This document shows positions 36,509 through 45,900 of a stretch of 64,000 nt of DNA, piece by piece. The DNA lies in NCBI RefSeq assembly GCF_036421915.1, contig NZ_JAZGOM010000001.1; one strand, written 5' to 3'. This stretch comes from Georgenia_A wangjunii. Its GTDB lineage: Bacteria > Actinomycetota > Actinomycetes > Actinomycetales > Actinomycetaceae. The first letter of the stretch is position 1; every line of letters begins with the position of its first letter. The notes under the pieces were generated by a model. That model did no database searches and was not told the origin of the DNA. It saw nothing but the letters and a program-made list of their open reading frames with translations. Made by a program: the position numbers and the translations under genes.

Positions 36509-36555
36509 ACCCGCAGCGCCGGCCCTACGGGGCCTCAACCTCCCCCTCGCTACAG

Positions 36556-36590
36556 AACGGGCCCGGCACCGTGGAGGTGCCGGGCCCGTT
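36556..36590. terminator. Perfect 15-bp hairpin terminator after metE
   Basis: AACGGGCCCGGCACC (36556-36570) and GGTGCCGGGCCCGTT (36576-36590) pair perfectly around a five-base loop. The arms end in AA/TT, so it may work in both directions. It separates metE from the convergent CAP-domain gene. Confidence 0.85.
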
Positions 36591-36641
36591 CACGTGCGTC
36601 CCGCCGTCGGGCTCGTCACCCCGGGCGGTCAGGCTCGATGA

Positions 36642-37913
36642 TCAGCGCACGGTGTCGAAGATGCCCCACCCGTTGCCGACCTGGACGCGGGCGCCGAACG
36701 TGCCACGACCGGTGCTCGGGTAGATGTACGCGTTCCCCGAGCGGCCGTCGACGCCGAGGATGTCGCTGCGACCGTCGCCGGAGAAGTCACCGACGGCGGA
36801 GATGTGGTCGAAGCCCGCCCAGCCGCTACCGATCTGGGTGCGAGCGGACATCGTGTTGCCGGCCCTGCTGTAGTAGGCGTAGAGACGTCCGCTGCTGTCG
36901 CGGGCGAAGATGTCCCCGCGGCCGTCGGCGTTGAAGTCGCCACCGTCGAAGATGTCGGTGTAGCCGGCCCAGCCGAAGCCGATCTTGGCGGAGCCGCTGA
37001 TGCGCCCGGTGCCGCTGCCGTAGTAGACGTGCATGTCGCCGGCTGCGGTCGTCGCGAGGATGTCGGCCCTGCCGTCGCCGTTGAAGTCACCGGGAGAGAA
37101 GACGTTGGTGAAGCCGCCCCAGCCGTTGCCGATCTGCACCTTGCCCGCGAAGCCGCTGCCGGTACCGGCGTAGAGGTAGAGCAGGCCGTTCGGGGCGATG
37201 GCGAGGATGTCGGCGCGTCCGTCGCCGTTGAAGTCACCGGGTGCGATGAGCTCGTACCCGGTCCAGCCGGTGCCGATGGTCCTCGGGGTTCCCCAGCCGT
37301 TGCGGCCGTTGCCGGGGTACAGCGCGAGTCGGCCCGTGGAGCTGATCGTCAGGACGTCGGCCCTGCCGTCACCGTTGTAGTCCTTGTTGCCGGGCGTCCC
37401 GGTGGGCGCCGGAGCCGGTGCCGGGGCCGTGCTGCCGGCGTAGGCCGCGAAGTTCTGCGTGGCGTAGTAGCGGCCGGAGGAGGCCATCGCCCAGCCCACG
37501 CCGATGTCCGTGAGCGAGGGGTTGAGGATGTTCGCGCGGTGACCCGCCGAGTTCATCCAGCCGTTGAAGACGGCCTGCGGGTTGTTCTGGGAGTGCCAGG
37601 CGACGTTCTCGGCGCCGCGCGTCCATCCCGCGGGGTAGCCCGAGGTGAAGTTCGGACGGTGCGACATCGTGTTCGCCGCGGCCTGACGCTGCGACCAGTC
37701 CTGTGCGATCGAGGTGAGCGAGCCGTTGACCCGCATCGGGCGCAGGCCGTGCTGGGCACGCGCCTGGTTGACGAGCGAGACGATCGTGTCGGCCTGCGCG
37801 GGGGCGGCCTGCGCGCTGGTCGGGACGGCGACGAGGAAGGTGGCGACCAGGCCGAGTGCCATGGCCACGACTAGCATGAGGCGCGAGGTGGAGCGGACGG
37901 TAGACGTATGCAT
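36642..37913 (-). CDS. Secreted CAP-domain protein with five FG-GAP/VCBS repeats
   Basis: A 423-residue secreted protein. The signal peptide (about 1-36) ends near SAQA. A CAP/SCP domain follows (residues about 40-160: SLVNQARAQHGLRPM, SHRPNFTSGYPAGWTRGAEN, FNGWMNSAGHRANIL). After an Ala/Pro linker come five Asp-rich FG-GAP-type repeats, each with a variant of DFNGDGRADIL, a calcium-binding loop pattern of beta-propeller proteins. The fusion suggests an extracellular enzyme or adhesin. The ATG at 37913 follows CAGGGAG. CAP activities vary widely and none is assigned. Confidence 0.88.
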   Translation of the reverse strand: MHTSTVRSTSRLMLVVAMALGLVATFLVAVPTSAQAAPAQADTIVSLVNQARAQHGLRPMRVNGSLTSIAQDWSQRQAAANTMSHRPNFTSGYPAGWTRGAENVAWHSQNNPQAVFNGWMNSAGHRANILNPSLTDIGVGWAMASSGRYYATQNFAAYAGSTAPAPAPAPTGTPGNKDYNGDGRADVLTISSTGRLALYPGNGRNGWGTPRTIGTGWTGYELIAPGDFNGDGRADILAIAPNGLLYLYAGTGSGFAGKVQIGNGWGGFTNVFSPGDFNGDGRADILATTAAGDMHVYYGSGTGRISGSAKIGFGWAGYTDIFDGGDFNADGRGDIFARDSSGRLYAYYSRAGNTMSARTQIGSGWAGFDHISAVGDFSGDGRSDILGVDGRSGNAYIYPSTGRGTFGARVQVGNGWGIFDTVR

Positions 37914-38556
37914 GGGGCTCCCTGACAGCGGTGCTGGATGAGGCGGAGGGCCTGGCGAGCGGTGTGATCGGACCGTGCGCTTCGAGGGCCGGTGCTGCGG
38001 GCTCTGCGTCCCGGAGGGGGAGGGACCAATCCCGACGGCTTCAGTTTAGCGAGAACCTTGCCGAGCAAGCATGTGAGCCGTATTACGCAAATACCTACAT
38101 ACGTAGACTTCTGGCGCGGGATGTCGCCACATGTGCCGGGCGACAAGCGGATTCGTGGAGAATGTGATACGCGTCACACCCCGTGGGCGGTTCGCTCGCG
38201 CGGTGTTTTTACCCAACGCACGCCCCGGATGTTCAAGAGTTGCCGCACACAGTCTCGACGATCGTCTAGTCGCCGAACGTTGCTGAACCAGCACGTCGAG
38301 ATGCGATCTGCGCTGGTGCACGGTTGTCTCGTGGGCAAACTGCCCTCGAGCCCCCGCCGTGCCCCGGCCGGGCGACCGCGGCTCTCCGCGCGCGATGAAG
38401 AGGGCGCGCGGGGTGCCCAGCGTCGGCCGGCTCGGACGGCCGCGACTGGGGCGCGCGCAACCCGGCAGACCGGCTCGAGCCGTCAGCGCGCGCTGGTACG
38501 CCGGTGCCCATAAGGTGATCAACCAAGAAGTCCGGACTTTGAGGAGGCGCATCGCG
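37914..38556. other. 643-base intergenic region, no gene; contains promoter-like AT-rich stretch
   Basis: Between the CAP gene and the next rightward gene I see no convincing coding frame. The part from 38040 to 38300 is clearly A/T-richer than the flanks and includes a perfect CRP-type palindrome, so promoters for both neighbours probably lie here. The leftward leader of over 200 bases is long enough for a structured RNA. I looked for c-di-AMP (ydaO-type) motifs, common before cell-wall genes, and did not find them. Confidence 0.5.
38163..38178. promoter_or_regulatory. CRP/GlxR-type binding site
   Basis: TGTGATACGCGTCACA is a perfect match to the palindromic consensus TGTGA-N6-TCACA used by CRP and the actinobacterial GlxR/Cmr regulators. 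It lies 250 bases before the CAP gene and about 380 before the YtxH-like gene. The match is exact; function is inferred. Confidence 0.65.
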
Positions 38557-38880
38557 ATGGGCAAGTTTTCGTTCGTACTGGGCGCCGGTGTCGGTTACCT
38601 GCTCGGGACCCGCGCTGGCCGCCAGCAGTTCGAGAAGATCAAGCACGCCAGCAAGAACGTCTGGCAGGACCCGCGGGTCCAGCAGGGCGTGCACAAGGTC
38701 GAGGACAAGGTCGGCCAGGTCGCGCGTGAGCAGGGCTCGGCCGTGACCGACAAGGTCGCGGGCATCGTGAAGTCGAAGATCGGCTCCGAGGGTCGCCACA
38801 GCGACTCCTCGAGCACGGGCGCGAGCGACTCCGGCGGCACGATGGAGCCGACGCCCCCGCAGCCGGACATCAGCCGCTAG
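38557..38880 (+). CDS. YtxH-like small membrane-associated protein
   Basis: A 107-residue protein. The N-terminus is one hydrophobic glycine-rich segment (FSFVLGAGVGYLLGTRAG), followed by a charged helical part (QFEKIKHASKNVWQDPRVQQ) and a Ser/Gly/Pro tail. This is the pattern of YtxH/DUF-type general stress proteins in Gram-positive bacteria. GAGGAGG lies upstream of ATG 38557. The molecular role is unknown. Confidence 0.75.
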   Translation: MGKFSFVLGAGVGYLLGTRAGRQQFEKIKHASKNVWQDPRVQQGVHKVEDKVGQVAREQGSAVTDKVAGIVKSKIGSEGRHSDSSSTGASDSGGTMEPTPPQPDISR

Positions 38881-38901
38881 GCCACGCGCACGCGCACGAC
38901 G

Positions 38902-38952
38902 ACGACGCCGCACCGTCCCGGACTGGGAGGGTGCGGCGTCGTTCGTTCGTTC
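38902..38952 (+). terminator. Hairpin terminator after YtxH-like gene
   Basis: ACGACGCCGCACC (38902-38914) pairs with GGTGCGGCGTCGT (38930-38942), with a smaller CCC/GGG stem inside the 15-base loop. A GTTCGTTCGTTC run follows, giving a weak T-containing tail. Confidence 0.75.
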
Positions 38953-39037
38953 GTGCGGGCGGGCGTGCTCGGCCCGGATCCGACCGGACGGCGGGGCCGG
39001 CTCGGGTCGGGCCGGGGCCGGGCGTGCTCGTCGCGGG

Positions 39038-39475
39038 TCAGGCGGGGTCCACCGCCGTGACGGTGACGGGTACGTTCCCACGGGTGGCCTTGGAGTACGG
39101 GCAGACCTGGTGCGCGGCCTCGGCGAGGCGCTGCACCGTCGGCAGGTCCTGCCCGGGGATCGCGACGGCGAGCTCGACCGCGAGGGCGTAGCCGCCGCCC
39201 TCCGGGCCGAAGCCCACGGTCGCGGTCACGGTGGAGCCGCTCGCGTCGACACCCTCCTTCTTGGACACGCCGCCGAGCGCGCTGTTGAAGCACGCGGAGT
39301 AGCCGGCGGCGAAGAGCTGCTCCGGGTTGGTCCCCGTGCCCGGCCCGCCCAGCTCGGACGGCGCCGTCAGTGCGACGTCGAGGACGCCGTCCTCCGAGGT
39401 CGCGCGCCCACCGCGCCCTCCGGTCGAGGTGACGCGTGCGGTGTAGATGATCTCGTCCGGTGTCTGCTCAGCCAT
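39038..39475 (-). CDS. ohr: Organic hydroperoxide resistance protein, Ohr/OsmC family
   Basis: A 145-residue thiol peroxidase that reduces organic hydroperoxides. The catalytic Cys pair is Cys62 (AGYSACFNSAL) and Cys125 (HQVCPYSKATRGN); PEQLFAAGY carries the conserved Glu. Length, both Cys motifs and the C-terminal GNVPVTVTAV are typical of the Ohr subgroup rather than OsmC. It stands alone, convergent with the YtxH-like gene; no OhrR regulator is adjacent. Confidence 0.93.
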   Translation of the reverse strand: MAEQTPDEIIYTARVTSTGGRGGRATSEDGVLDVALTAPSELGGPGTGTNPEQLFAAGYSACFNSALGGVSKKEGVDASGSTVTATVGFGPEGGGYALAVELAVAIPGQDLPTVQRLAEAAHQVCPYSKATRGNVPVTVTAVDPA

Positions 39476-39637
39476 GTCCCCACATGATCATCCCGGTGCG
39501 CCGCCCGCCACCGGGGGGTGTGGCTGTGCCTCTGTCGCTGCAGGACTCCCCGGTGCCGGGGAGGTTGTCCCGCGGGCACGGTGGCGCCGGGAGCAGCGCG
39601 CCCGCCATGCTGGGTGCTCGCGACGAAGGGCACGACG

Positions 39638-40675
39638 ATGACGGCACCGCTACGCACGGCACTGGTCGGCTTCGGGCACGCGGGGCAGGTGTTCCACGCG
39701 CCGCTCCTCGCCGATGACCCGGCGTACTCGCTCGATGTCATCGTCACCGCGGACCCGGGCCGCACCGCCATCGCGAACGCGCGGTACCCCGGCGCCCGGG
39801 TCGTCCCCTCGGCCACCGACCTGCGCGGGCTGGCCGGGGACCTCGACCTCGTCGTCGTCGCGACGCCGCCGTCGACGCACCTCGAGGTTGCGCACGCTGC
39901 GCTCGACGACGGGCTCGCCGTCGTCGTCGACAAGCCGCTGTGCGCGAGCGCGGCGGACGCCGAGGTGCTCGTCGCGCGGGCGGAGCGCCTCGGGGTGCCG
40001 CTGACGGTGTTCCACAACCGGCGCTGGGACGCGGAGTTCCTCACCCTGCGGGGTCTCCTCGCGGACGGCGCCCTCGGGGAGGTCTTCCGGTTCGAGTCCC
40101 GCATCGACCGGTGGAAGACGGCCGAGACCAAGCCGTGGAAGGCAGCGGCCACCACCGCCGAGGCCGGCGGCGTGCTCTACGACCTCGGCACCCACCTCAT
40201 CGACCAGGCGATCACGCTCTTCGGGCCGGTGGTCGACGTGCACGCCGAGATCGACGTCCGGCGGCCGCACGCCGGCACCGACGACGACGTCTTCGTCGCG
40301 CTCACGCACGCGAACGGCGTCCGCAGCCACATCTCGGCGGGCAACGTCGCGGCCCAGGCCGGCCCGCGCATGCGCGTGCTCGGCTCGCGGGCGGCGTTCG
40401 TCAAGCAGGTCGGTGACGGCCAGGAGGCGGCTCTCACCGCGGGGGCGGTGCCGTCGGACACCGGTTACGGCGTGGAGCCGGCGTCGACGTGGGGGACGCT
40501 CGGCGTCGGCGAGGACGCCGAGCCGGTCCCGACCGAGCGCGGCAGCTACGACGCCTTCTACGCCGAGCTCGCCCGGGCCCTGCGGGAGGATGGTCCGCTC
40601 CCGGTCGACCCCCGCGACGCCGTCGCCGTCATCGCTCTCATCGAGGGCATCCACCGGACCGCGGGGCGCGCCTGA
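39638..40675 (+). CDS. Gfo/Idh/MocA-family oxidoreductase
   Basis: A 345-residue NAD(P)-dependent dehydrogenase. The Rossmann motif is ALVGFGHAGQVFHAPLL, the signature VVDKPLCAS is near residue 100, and a catalytic-type Asp/His region is GVLYDLGTHLIDQAITLFG. The domain order and length are standard. It is not in an operon with sugar genes, so the substrate cannot be inferred. The ATG at 39638 follows GAAGGG. An eight-base-pair hairpin (39546-39563) lies upstream. Confidence 0.9.
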   Translation: MTAPLRTALVGFGHAGQVFHAPLLADDPAYSLDVIVTADPGRTAIANARYPGARVVPSATDLRGLAGDLDLVVVATPPSTHLEVAHAALDDGLAVVVDKPLCASAADAEVLVARAERLGVPLTVFHNRRWDAEFLTLRGLLADGALGEVFRFESRIDRWKTAETKPWKAAATTAEAGGVLYDLGTHLIDQAITLFGPVVDVHAEIDVRRPHAGTDDDVFVALTHANGVRSHISAGNVAAQAGPRMRVLGSRAAFVKQVGDGQEAALTAGAVPSDTGYGVEPASTWGTLGVGEDAEPVPTERGSYDAFYAELARALREDGPLPVDPRDAVAVIALIEGIHRTAGRA

Positions 40676-40744
40676 GGGGACCACGTGCACCGGGCGACGC
40701 GCCGACGTCTCCCGCCGGCCGGATGGACCTGGGATCCTGGGTCC

Positions 40745-41857
40745 GTGACGACGCCCGAGCCCCGCCCCGACATCCCGCAGGACGACGACGCACCTCGCCC
40801 GGAGCCGACGCGGGCGCAGGTGCGGCGCTGGCGGGGGCACCTCGCCGACGAGCAGGCTGAGGCCGCCGTCTACCGGGACCTTGCCGGGCGTCGCACCGGC
40901 GAGGAGCGCGAGATCCTCCTCGCGCTCGCCGAGGCGGAAGGGCGGCACGAGGCCCACTGGCGCGCGCTCCTCGGCGACCGTGCGGGTCGCCCCCGCGGGG
41001 GCGACCCCCGCGCCCGGGTGCTCGGCTGGCTCGCCCGCCGGTTCGGCTCCGTCTTCGTCCTCGCGCTCGCGCAGCGGGCCGAGTCCCGCTCCACCTACGA
41101 CACCGACGACGACGCGACGCAGGCCATGGCCGCCGACGAGCGCATCCACGAGGAGGTCGTGCGCTCGCTCGCCACGCGCGGTCGGAACCGGATGTCGGGG
41201 ATGTTCCGCGCGGCCGTCTTCGGCGCCAACGACGGCCTCGTCTCCAACCTCGCACTCGTCCTCGGCATCGGCGCGACCGGGGTGTCGAACCAGACCGTCC
41301 TGTTCACCGGCATCGCCGGGCTGCTCGCGGGGGCGCTGTCGATGGGTGCGGGTGAGTACGTCTCGGTGCGCTCGCAGCGCGAGCTGCTGGAGGCCTCGCG
41401 CCCGGGCCCGCAGGCGGCCGCTGCCATCCCGCACCTCGACGTCGACGCGAACGAGCTCGCGCTCGTGTACCGGGCACGCGGGATGAGCGCGGAGGAGGCG
41501 GCCGAGCACGCCGCCGAGGTCCTCGAGGACCAGTCGACGCCGCGGCGCACCACGCCGGCGACAAAGGACTACGAGGAGATCGGCACGGGCTGGAACGCCG
41601 CGTTCTCCAGCTTCCTCTTCTTCGCCTCCGGGGCGCTCCTGCCCGTGCTGCCCTACCTCTTCGGCCTGAGCGGCATGACGGCGATCGTCGTCGCGACCGT
41701 CATCGTCGGTGCGGCGCTGCTGCTCACGGGGGCGACGGTGGGCGTCCTTTCCGGTGCCCCGCCGCTGCGCCGTGCGCTGCGCCAGCTCGGGATCGGCTAC
41801 GGCGCCGCCGCGGCGACGTACCTCCTAGGCCTCGCCTTCGGCGCCACGGTGAGCTGA
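40745..41857 (+). CDS. VIT1/CCC1-family Fe/Mn transporter with N-terminal ferritin-like domain
   Basis: A 370-residue protein. The first part (about residues 15-130) is a helical ferritin-like domain with Glu/His pairs (HLADEQAEAAVYRDLA, EAEGRHEAHW, DERIHEEVV). The second part is the VIT1/CCC1 membrane domain (FGANDGLVSNLALVLGIGAT, SMGAGEYVSVRSQRELL) with five helices. The combination is the known bacterial mbfA/VIT-like architecture for iron or manganese export. I use GTG 40745; GTG 40685, with a better GAGGGG ribosome site, would add 20 residues. Confidence 0.88.
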   Translation: MTTPEPRPDIPQDDDAPRPEPTRAQVRRWRGHLADEQAEAAVYRDLAGRRTGEEREILLALAEAEGRHEAHWRALLGDRAGRPRGGDPRARVLGWLARRFGSVFVLALAQRAESRSTYDTDDDATQAMAADERIHEEVVRSLATRGRNRMSGMFRAAVFGANDGLVSNLALVLGIGATGVSNQTVLFTGIAGLLAGALSMGAGEYVSVRSQRELLEASRPGPQAAAAIPHLDVDANELALVYRARGMSAEEAAEHAAEVLEDQSTPRRTTPATKDYEEIGTGWNAAFSSFLFFASGALLPVLPYLFGLSGMTAIVVATVIVGAALLLTGATVGVLSGAPPLRRALRQLGIGYGAAAATYLLGLAFGATVS

Positions 41858-42355
41858 TCGACCGACGAGGTGTCGGCGCGTCACTCCACCGCCCGGGCCC
41901 GCCCCGCACCCGCTCGTCCGACGTGGCCGAGGGCGTCGACCATCGTCGATGCCCCCAGCGGGTGGTCTGACGCGCGCTCGCGTCGGTCGACCTGAGTCGA
42001 TTCCCGTCCGGAGTGGCGGGGGAGCCGCAATCGCGTGCGAGCACCGCCCCGGGCAGTCTCGCAGCGCGGGGAATTCGGTTGTTCATCGTGTCGAAATCTG
42101 GCGCTGACTTTCGTCTAACTCGTGCCCGGAACTGGCGACGTTGGTCTATCTCGAAATCCTTGTCCGGCCGGACGCTCCGCCGCTAGCGTCATCCACGTCA
42201 GCGCGGGCCGGTTACGTTCCCTGGTCCGTGATGACCGACGGCATGTGCCGCCGGGGTGAAGGTCATGGGCTGCAGGCCACGGCTTCTCAAATACCCATCC
42301 GCAGTTCCTCCCATGGGATCACACATCCATCCAGACATTGCAGGGGAGAAACACG
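41858..42355. other. 498-base intergenic leader of the lanthipeptide cluster
   Basis: No convincing gene. The stretch from 42070 to 42200 is A/T-richer and contains the likely promoter TTGTCC (42160-42165), an 18-base spacer and TAGCGT (42184-42189). If used, it gives a leader of about 160 bases before the first precursor gene. No regulator gene is seen next to it. Confidence 0.5.
42160..42189 (+). promoter_or_regulatory. Candidate housekeeping-type promoter of lanthipeptide operon
   Basis: TTGTCC and TAGCGT with 18 bases between them fit the -35/-10 pattern of actinobacterial housekeeping promoters. This is the best match found in the leader before the precursor genes. Confidence 0.45.
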
Positions 42356-42580
42356 ATGAACAGTTTGGTCACGCAGTGGAAGGACCCGCTCGCGGCGCGC
42401 ACCGATGCGCACCCGGCCGGCGTTGTTCTGCTCGACGACGAGGAGATGGGCCAGCTCAACGGTGGCTGGTCGACGAGCATCCCGTGCGCGGGGTTCATCG
42501 TCACGACGATCACGGCCTGCTTCAACGACACGGTGGTCTTCGGGTCGTGCAAGCTCGGCACACGCGGCTGCTGCCGGTAA
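42356..42580 (+). CDS. lanA1: Class II lanthipeptide precursor 1
   Basis: A 74-residue precursor. The leader (residues 1-37) is acidic toward its end and stops at a double-Gly site (EEMGQLNGG), the cleavage signal for C39 peptidases. The 37-residue core (38-74) has five Cys, three Ser and six Thr, including IPCAGF, TTITACF, FGSC and the end GTRGCCR. These supply the dehydrated residues and thiols for lanthionine rings. The ATG at 42356 follows CAGGGGAGA. It lies directly before a second, different precursor and a LanM. The core is not one I recognise; its Ser/Thr-rich front and late Cys pattern loosely recall beta-type two-component lantibiotics. Confidence 0.88.
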   Translation: MNSLVTQWKDPLAARTDAHPAGVVLLDDEEMGQLNGGWSTSIPCAGFIVTTITACFNDTVVFGSCKLGTRGCCR

Positions 42581-42591
42581 GGGGGCGAGTG

Positions 42592-42819
42592 ATGAGCACG
42601 ATCGACGCATGGAAGAACCCTCTCCTGCGTTCCGGCGCGGACGTCTCGCACCCGAGCGGCAGCGTGGACCTGACGGAGCTGTCCGACCTCGAGCTCTCCG
42701 GCGCGGCCGGAGGGGTGGGCACGAACGTCGCCGGCACCTTCGGGTGCTGCTGGTGCATGCCGTGGTACTCGAGCTGGACGAAGTGCGGCCTCGTCTGCAG
42801 CAGCAAGTGCAAGTGGTAG
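42592..42819 (+). CDS. lanA2: Class II lanthipeptide precursor 2
   Basis: A 75-residue precursor starting 11 bases after the first. The leader (1-41) ends LELSGAAGG at a double-Gly site and shares a WKNPL motif with WKDPL of precursor 1. The 34-residue core (42-75) has six Cys, four Ser and three Thr, with GCCWC, WYSSW, TKCGLVC and SSKCKW. It is richer in Trp and Lys than core 1. Two unlike precursors modified by one synthetase suggest a two-component lantibiotic or two independent products. Confidence 0.88.
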   Translation: MSTIDAWKNPLLRSGADVSHPSGSVDLTELSDLELSGAAGGVGTNVAGTFGCCWCMPWYSSWTKCGLVCSSKCKW

Positions 42820-42834
42820 TCGCCTGATGCGCCA

Positions 42835-42876
42835 GACCGGCACCGGGCCGGCCAGCCCGAGCACCCGGTGCCGGTC
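42835..42876 (+). terminator. Perfect 13-bp hairpin between precursors and lanM (attenuator)
   Basis: GACCGGCACCGGG (42835-42847) pairs with CCCGGTGCCGGTC (42864-42876) around a 16-base loop, in the 86-base gap between lanA2 and lanM. Partial terminators at this place are common in lantibiotic operons, letting precursors be made in excess of enzyme. No T-run follows, so read-through is expected. Confidence 0.75.
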
Positions 42877-42905
42877 CGGCCTCACGAATCGAGAGCATTG
42901 ATCAC

Positions 42906-45900
42906 ATGACCTCCCTCATCCCTTCCCTCCAGGCCGACGCCGCGGCACCCGTCGTCTCCGCTGCGCCCACGACGATGACGCCGTCGGGCTCCGCGCCGCT
43001 CCCGTGGCAGCGTGCCGCCACGCTCGCCGAGCGCCTCGACTCCGCCCCCACCGAGCCCGACGACGAGCTCGGCCGCCTGCGGTACGCCCGCTGGCGCACC
43101 CTGCCGGCCTTCCGCGCGCCCGGCGCCACCGAAGAGAGCGCGATCCGCCCCCTCGGCGTGACCCCCGAGCTCTTGCGCGAGCTGCTCGGCGAGCCCGACG
43201 CGTCGCTGCGCGCCCGGCTCGGGGACGCCCCCGCGTGGGTCCGGACCTTCGAGGAGCTGTGGGCCACCGGCACGCGCCAGATGGAGGAGGACCGCGAGCA
43301 CATCCCGGACCTGCGCCTCCTGGCCCCGGTCCTGCCGCTCGTCCTCGGTGCACGGGTCGCACTCGCCGAGCGAGCCCGGGCGGCCCTCGGCGCGGGGAGC
43401 TCCCGGTACCTCGACGCCGACCTCGCCGAGCAGGTCGTCACGGCGATGGTCGACGACCCGCCCATGGACGAGCTGTCCCTCATCGTCGTGCCGACGACCG
43501 TCCTCGAGGTCAACGTCGCCCGCGAGAGCGGGCTCCTGCACGGTGAGACACCGCAGGAGCGGTTCGACGACTTCGTCCACCTCATGAGCAATCCCGAGCG
43601 GTCGCGCGCGCTGCTCGCGGAGTACCCCGTCCTCGCGCGGGCCGCGACGGAGCGGCTCACGTTCTGGATCGAGCGGCGCACGGAGCTCGCGGAGCACCTC
43701 GTCGCGGACCTCGACGCGATCGTCGAGACGCTGTGGCACCGGCCGCCGTCGACGCTCACCGTCGACTTCGGCCAGGGCGACAGCCACCGGCGCGGACGCA
43801 GCGTCGCCATCGTGCGCACAGACGCCGGCGCCGTCGTCTACAAGCCGCGCCGCTCGGACATGGACGCCGCCTACGGCGACGTCGTCGACTGGTTCAACCG
43901 GCACACCCCTCAGCTGGACCTCGGCCTGCCGCTGCGCATCGGGCGGGGGGACTACGCGTGGTTCGAGTTCGTCGTCGCGCAGCCCGTCACCGACGACGAC
44001 GCCGCGGACCGCTGCGTGTGGCGGGCCGGTGCCACGAACGCCATCATGCACGCGCTCCAGGCCACGGACATGCACCACGAGAACCTCGTGCTCGCCGGCG
44101 AGCACCCGTACCCGGTGGACCTCGAGTCGCTCCTGCACACGGACAAGCGGTACGCGACCGTCGTCGAGCAGGTCGTCCCGAACATCGCGCACGAGGCGCT
44201 CAACGGGTCCGCGCTGTCCGTCGGCATCCTGCCCAACACGATCATCACGGGCCACGGCGCGGACGTCGTCGCCACGGACATCACGCCGCTCGGGTACCGC
44301 GGCGGGCAGGTCGGCAACCTCACGATGGCGCAGGTCCAGGGCGACGAGACCGACGAGGTGCGCCTCGGCAACGCGCGCCCCCCGCTCGACCCGGAGGACG
44401 CCGACGACGCGGACCGCCCCGCGGACGGCTTCCTCCTGCGGCCGGAGGCGTTCGAGAGCGGGTTCACCGCGGCCTACGCCCTCATCGCCTCGCAGCGCGC
44501 GGAGTGGGCGGCGCCCGGCGGCCTCCTCGACGGCTTCCGCGGCGCGCGGACCCGGTACATCCCGCGGCCCACGATGATCTACGCCAAGGTCCTCAGCGAG
44601 TCCTACCACCCGGACTTCATGCGGGACGGACTCGACCGGGCGCTGTGCCTGGGCAAGCTCCTCGCGGGCTACACCGACCGGCCGGTGCGCGATGCGATGA
44701 TCGCCGGCGAGGTCGACGACCTGCTCGTCGGCGACATCCCGTTCTTCGAGATCGACGTCGCCACGGGGAGCATCCTGCGCCTCGACGGCGAGGAGTCGAT
44801 CGAGCGCGACGGCGACACCCCTCTCGAGGTGGTGCGCGCCGTCGTCGGCGCGATGGGCCCGGCCGATGCCGAGATCCAGCGCCAGGTCATCCGGTACAGC
44901 TTTGCCTCCGCGCTGCTCGCCGGGCGCGACGCGACGGGGTCCGACGCGCACGCCGAGGACGAGGTCGACCTCGCTGCGCTCCTGCCGCCGACGATGCCGG
45001 ACCCGGCCCGCCGGGAGGAGAAGATCGAGGCGGCGCTCGAGGTCTCCCAGCTCCTGCTCGACCGGATGGTCCGCCGCCCGGGCGGGGTCGGGTGGCTCTC
45101 CCTCACCGCCGTCGCGGAGCGGCACTGGGTCATCAGCCCCGCTGTCATGGACACGTACGCGGGCCTGAGCGGCATCGGCCTCGGCCTCACCGCCGTCGGG
45201 CAGATCGCCGGAGACGAGCGGATCTCCGCCGCCGCCGAGGAGGTCATGGACCAGGTGGTCGGCTACGACCCCCTCATCCTCACCGACCCGACCTCCATCG
45301 AGAAGACGCGCGAGGCGTTCGGGACCGGCGCCTACGGGCACCTCACCGGCATGGCGGTGGCCCTCGCCCACACCGGCGCCCGGTTCGGGCGTGCCGACTA
45401 CACCCGGACGGCGCTGCGGGCGCTGGACCTCATGGCCCACCTCGCGGACACAGACACGGACCATGACATCGTCGCCGGCAACGCCGGCGCCGTCCTCGGG
45501 GTCCTCGCCGTCATGGAGCGGGCGGAGGTGCCCGGGGGCCGGGCGATCCTCAGCCGGCTCGTCCGGCGGCTCATCGACGCGGGCCAGGAGCGCGACGGCC
45601 GGTGGAGCTGGCCCCAGGCGGGCGGCGGGACACCGCTCGTCGGCTTCTCCCACGGCACGACCGGGATCGCGCTCGCCCTCGCCCGCGCCGGACGCCTCCT
45701 CGGCGACCGGGACGCCGCAACGGTCGCCGCCGGGGCCCTCGAGTACGACCGCCAGCACCTCGTGCGGGCCACGGGCGACTGGGTGGACCTGCGCACGGAG
45801 GCGCGAGACACGGACGACGGTGAGATGCACATGCGGGCGTGGTGCCACGGCAGCCCCGGCGCCGGCCTCGGCCGCGCAGAGCTCGTCGCCCTCGACCTCC

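Noticed and set aside
37914..38160. c-di-AMP (ydaO-type) riboswitch in the leader of the CAP-domain gene
   Set aside because: The genomic context is right for such a leader, but the conserved motifs of that riboswitch class could not be found.
42141..42359. Small open frame before the first lanthipeptide precursor
   Set aside because: It covers the likely promoter and leader, has no ribosome site and runs into the precursor start in another frame.
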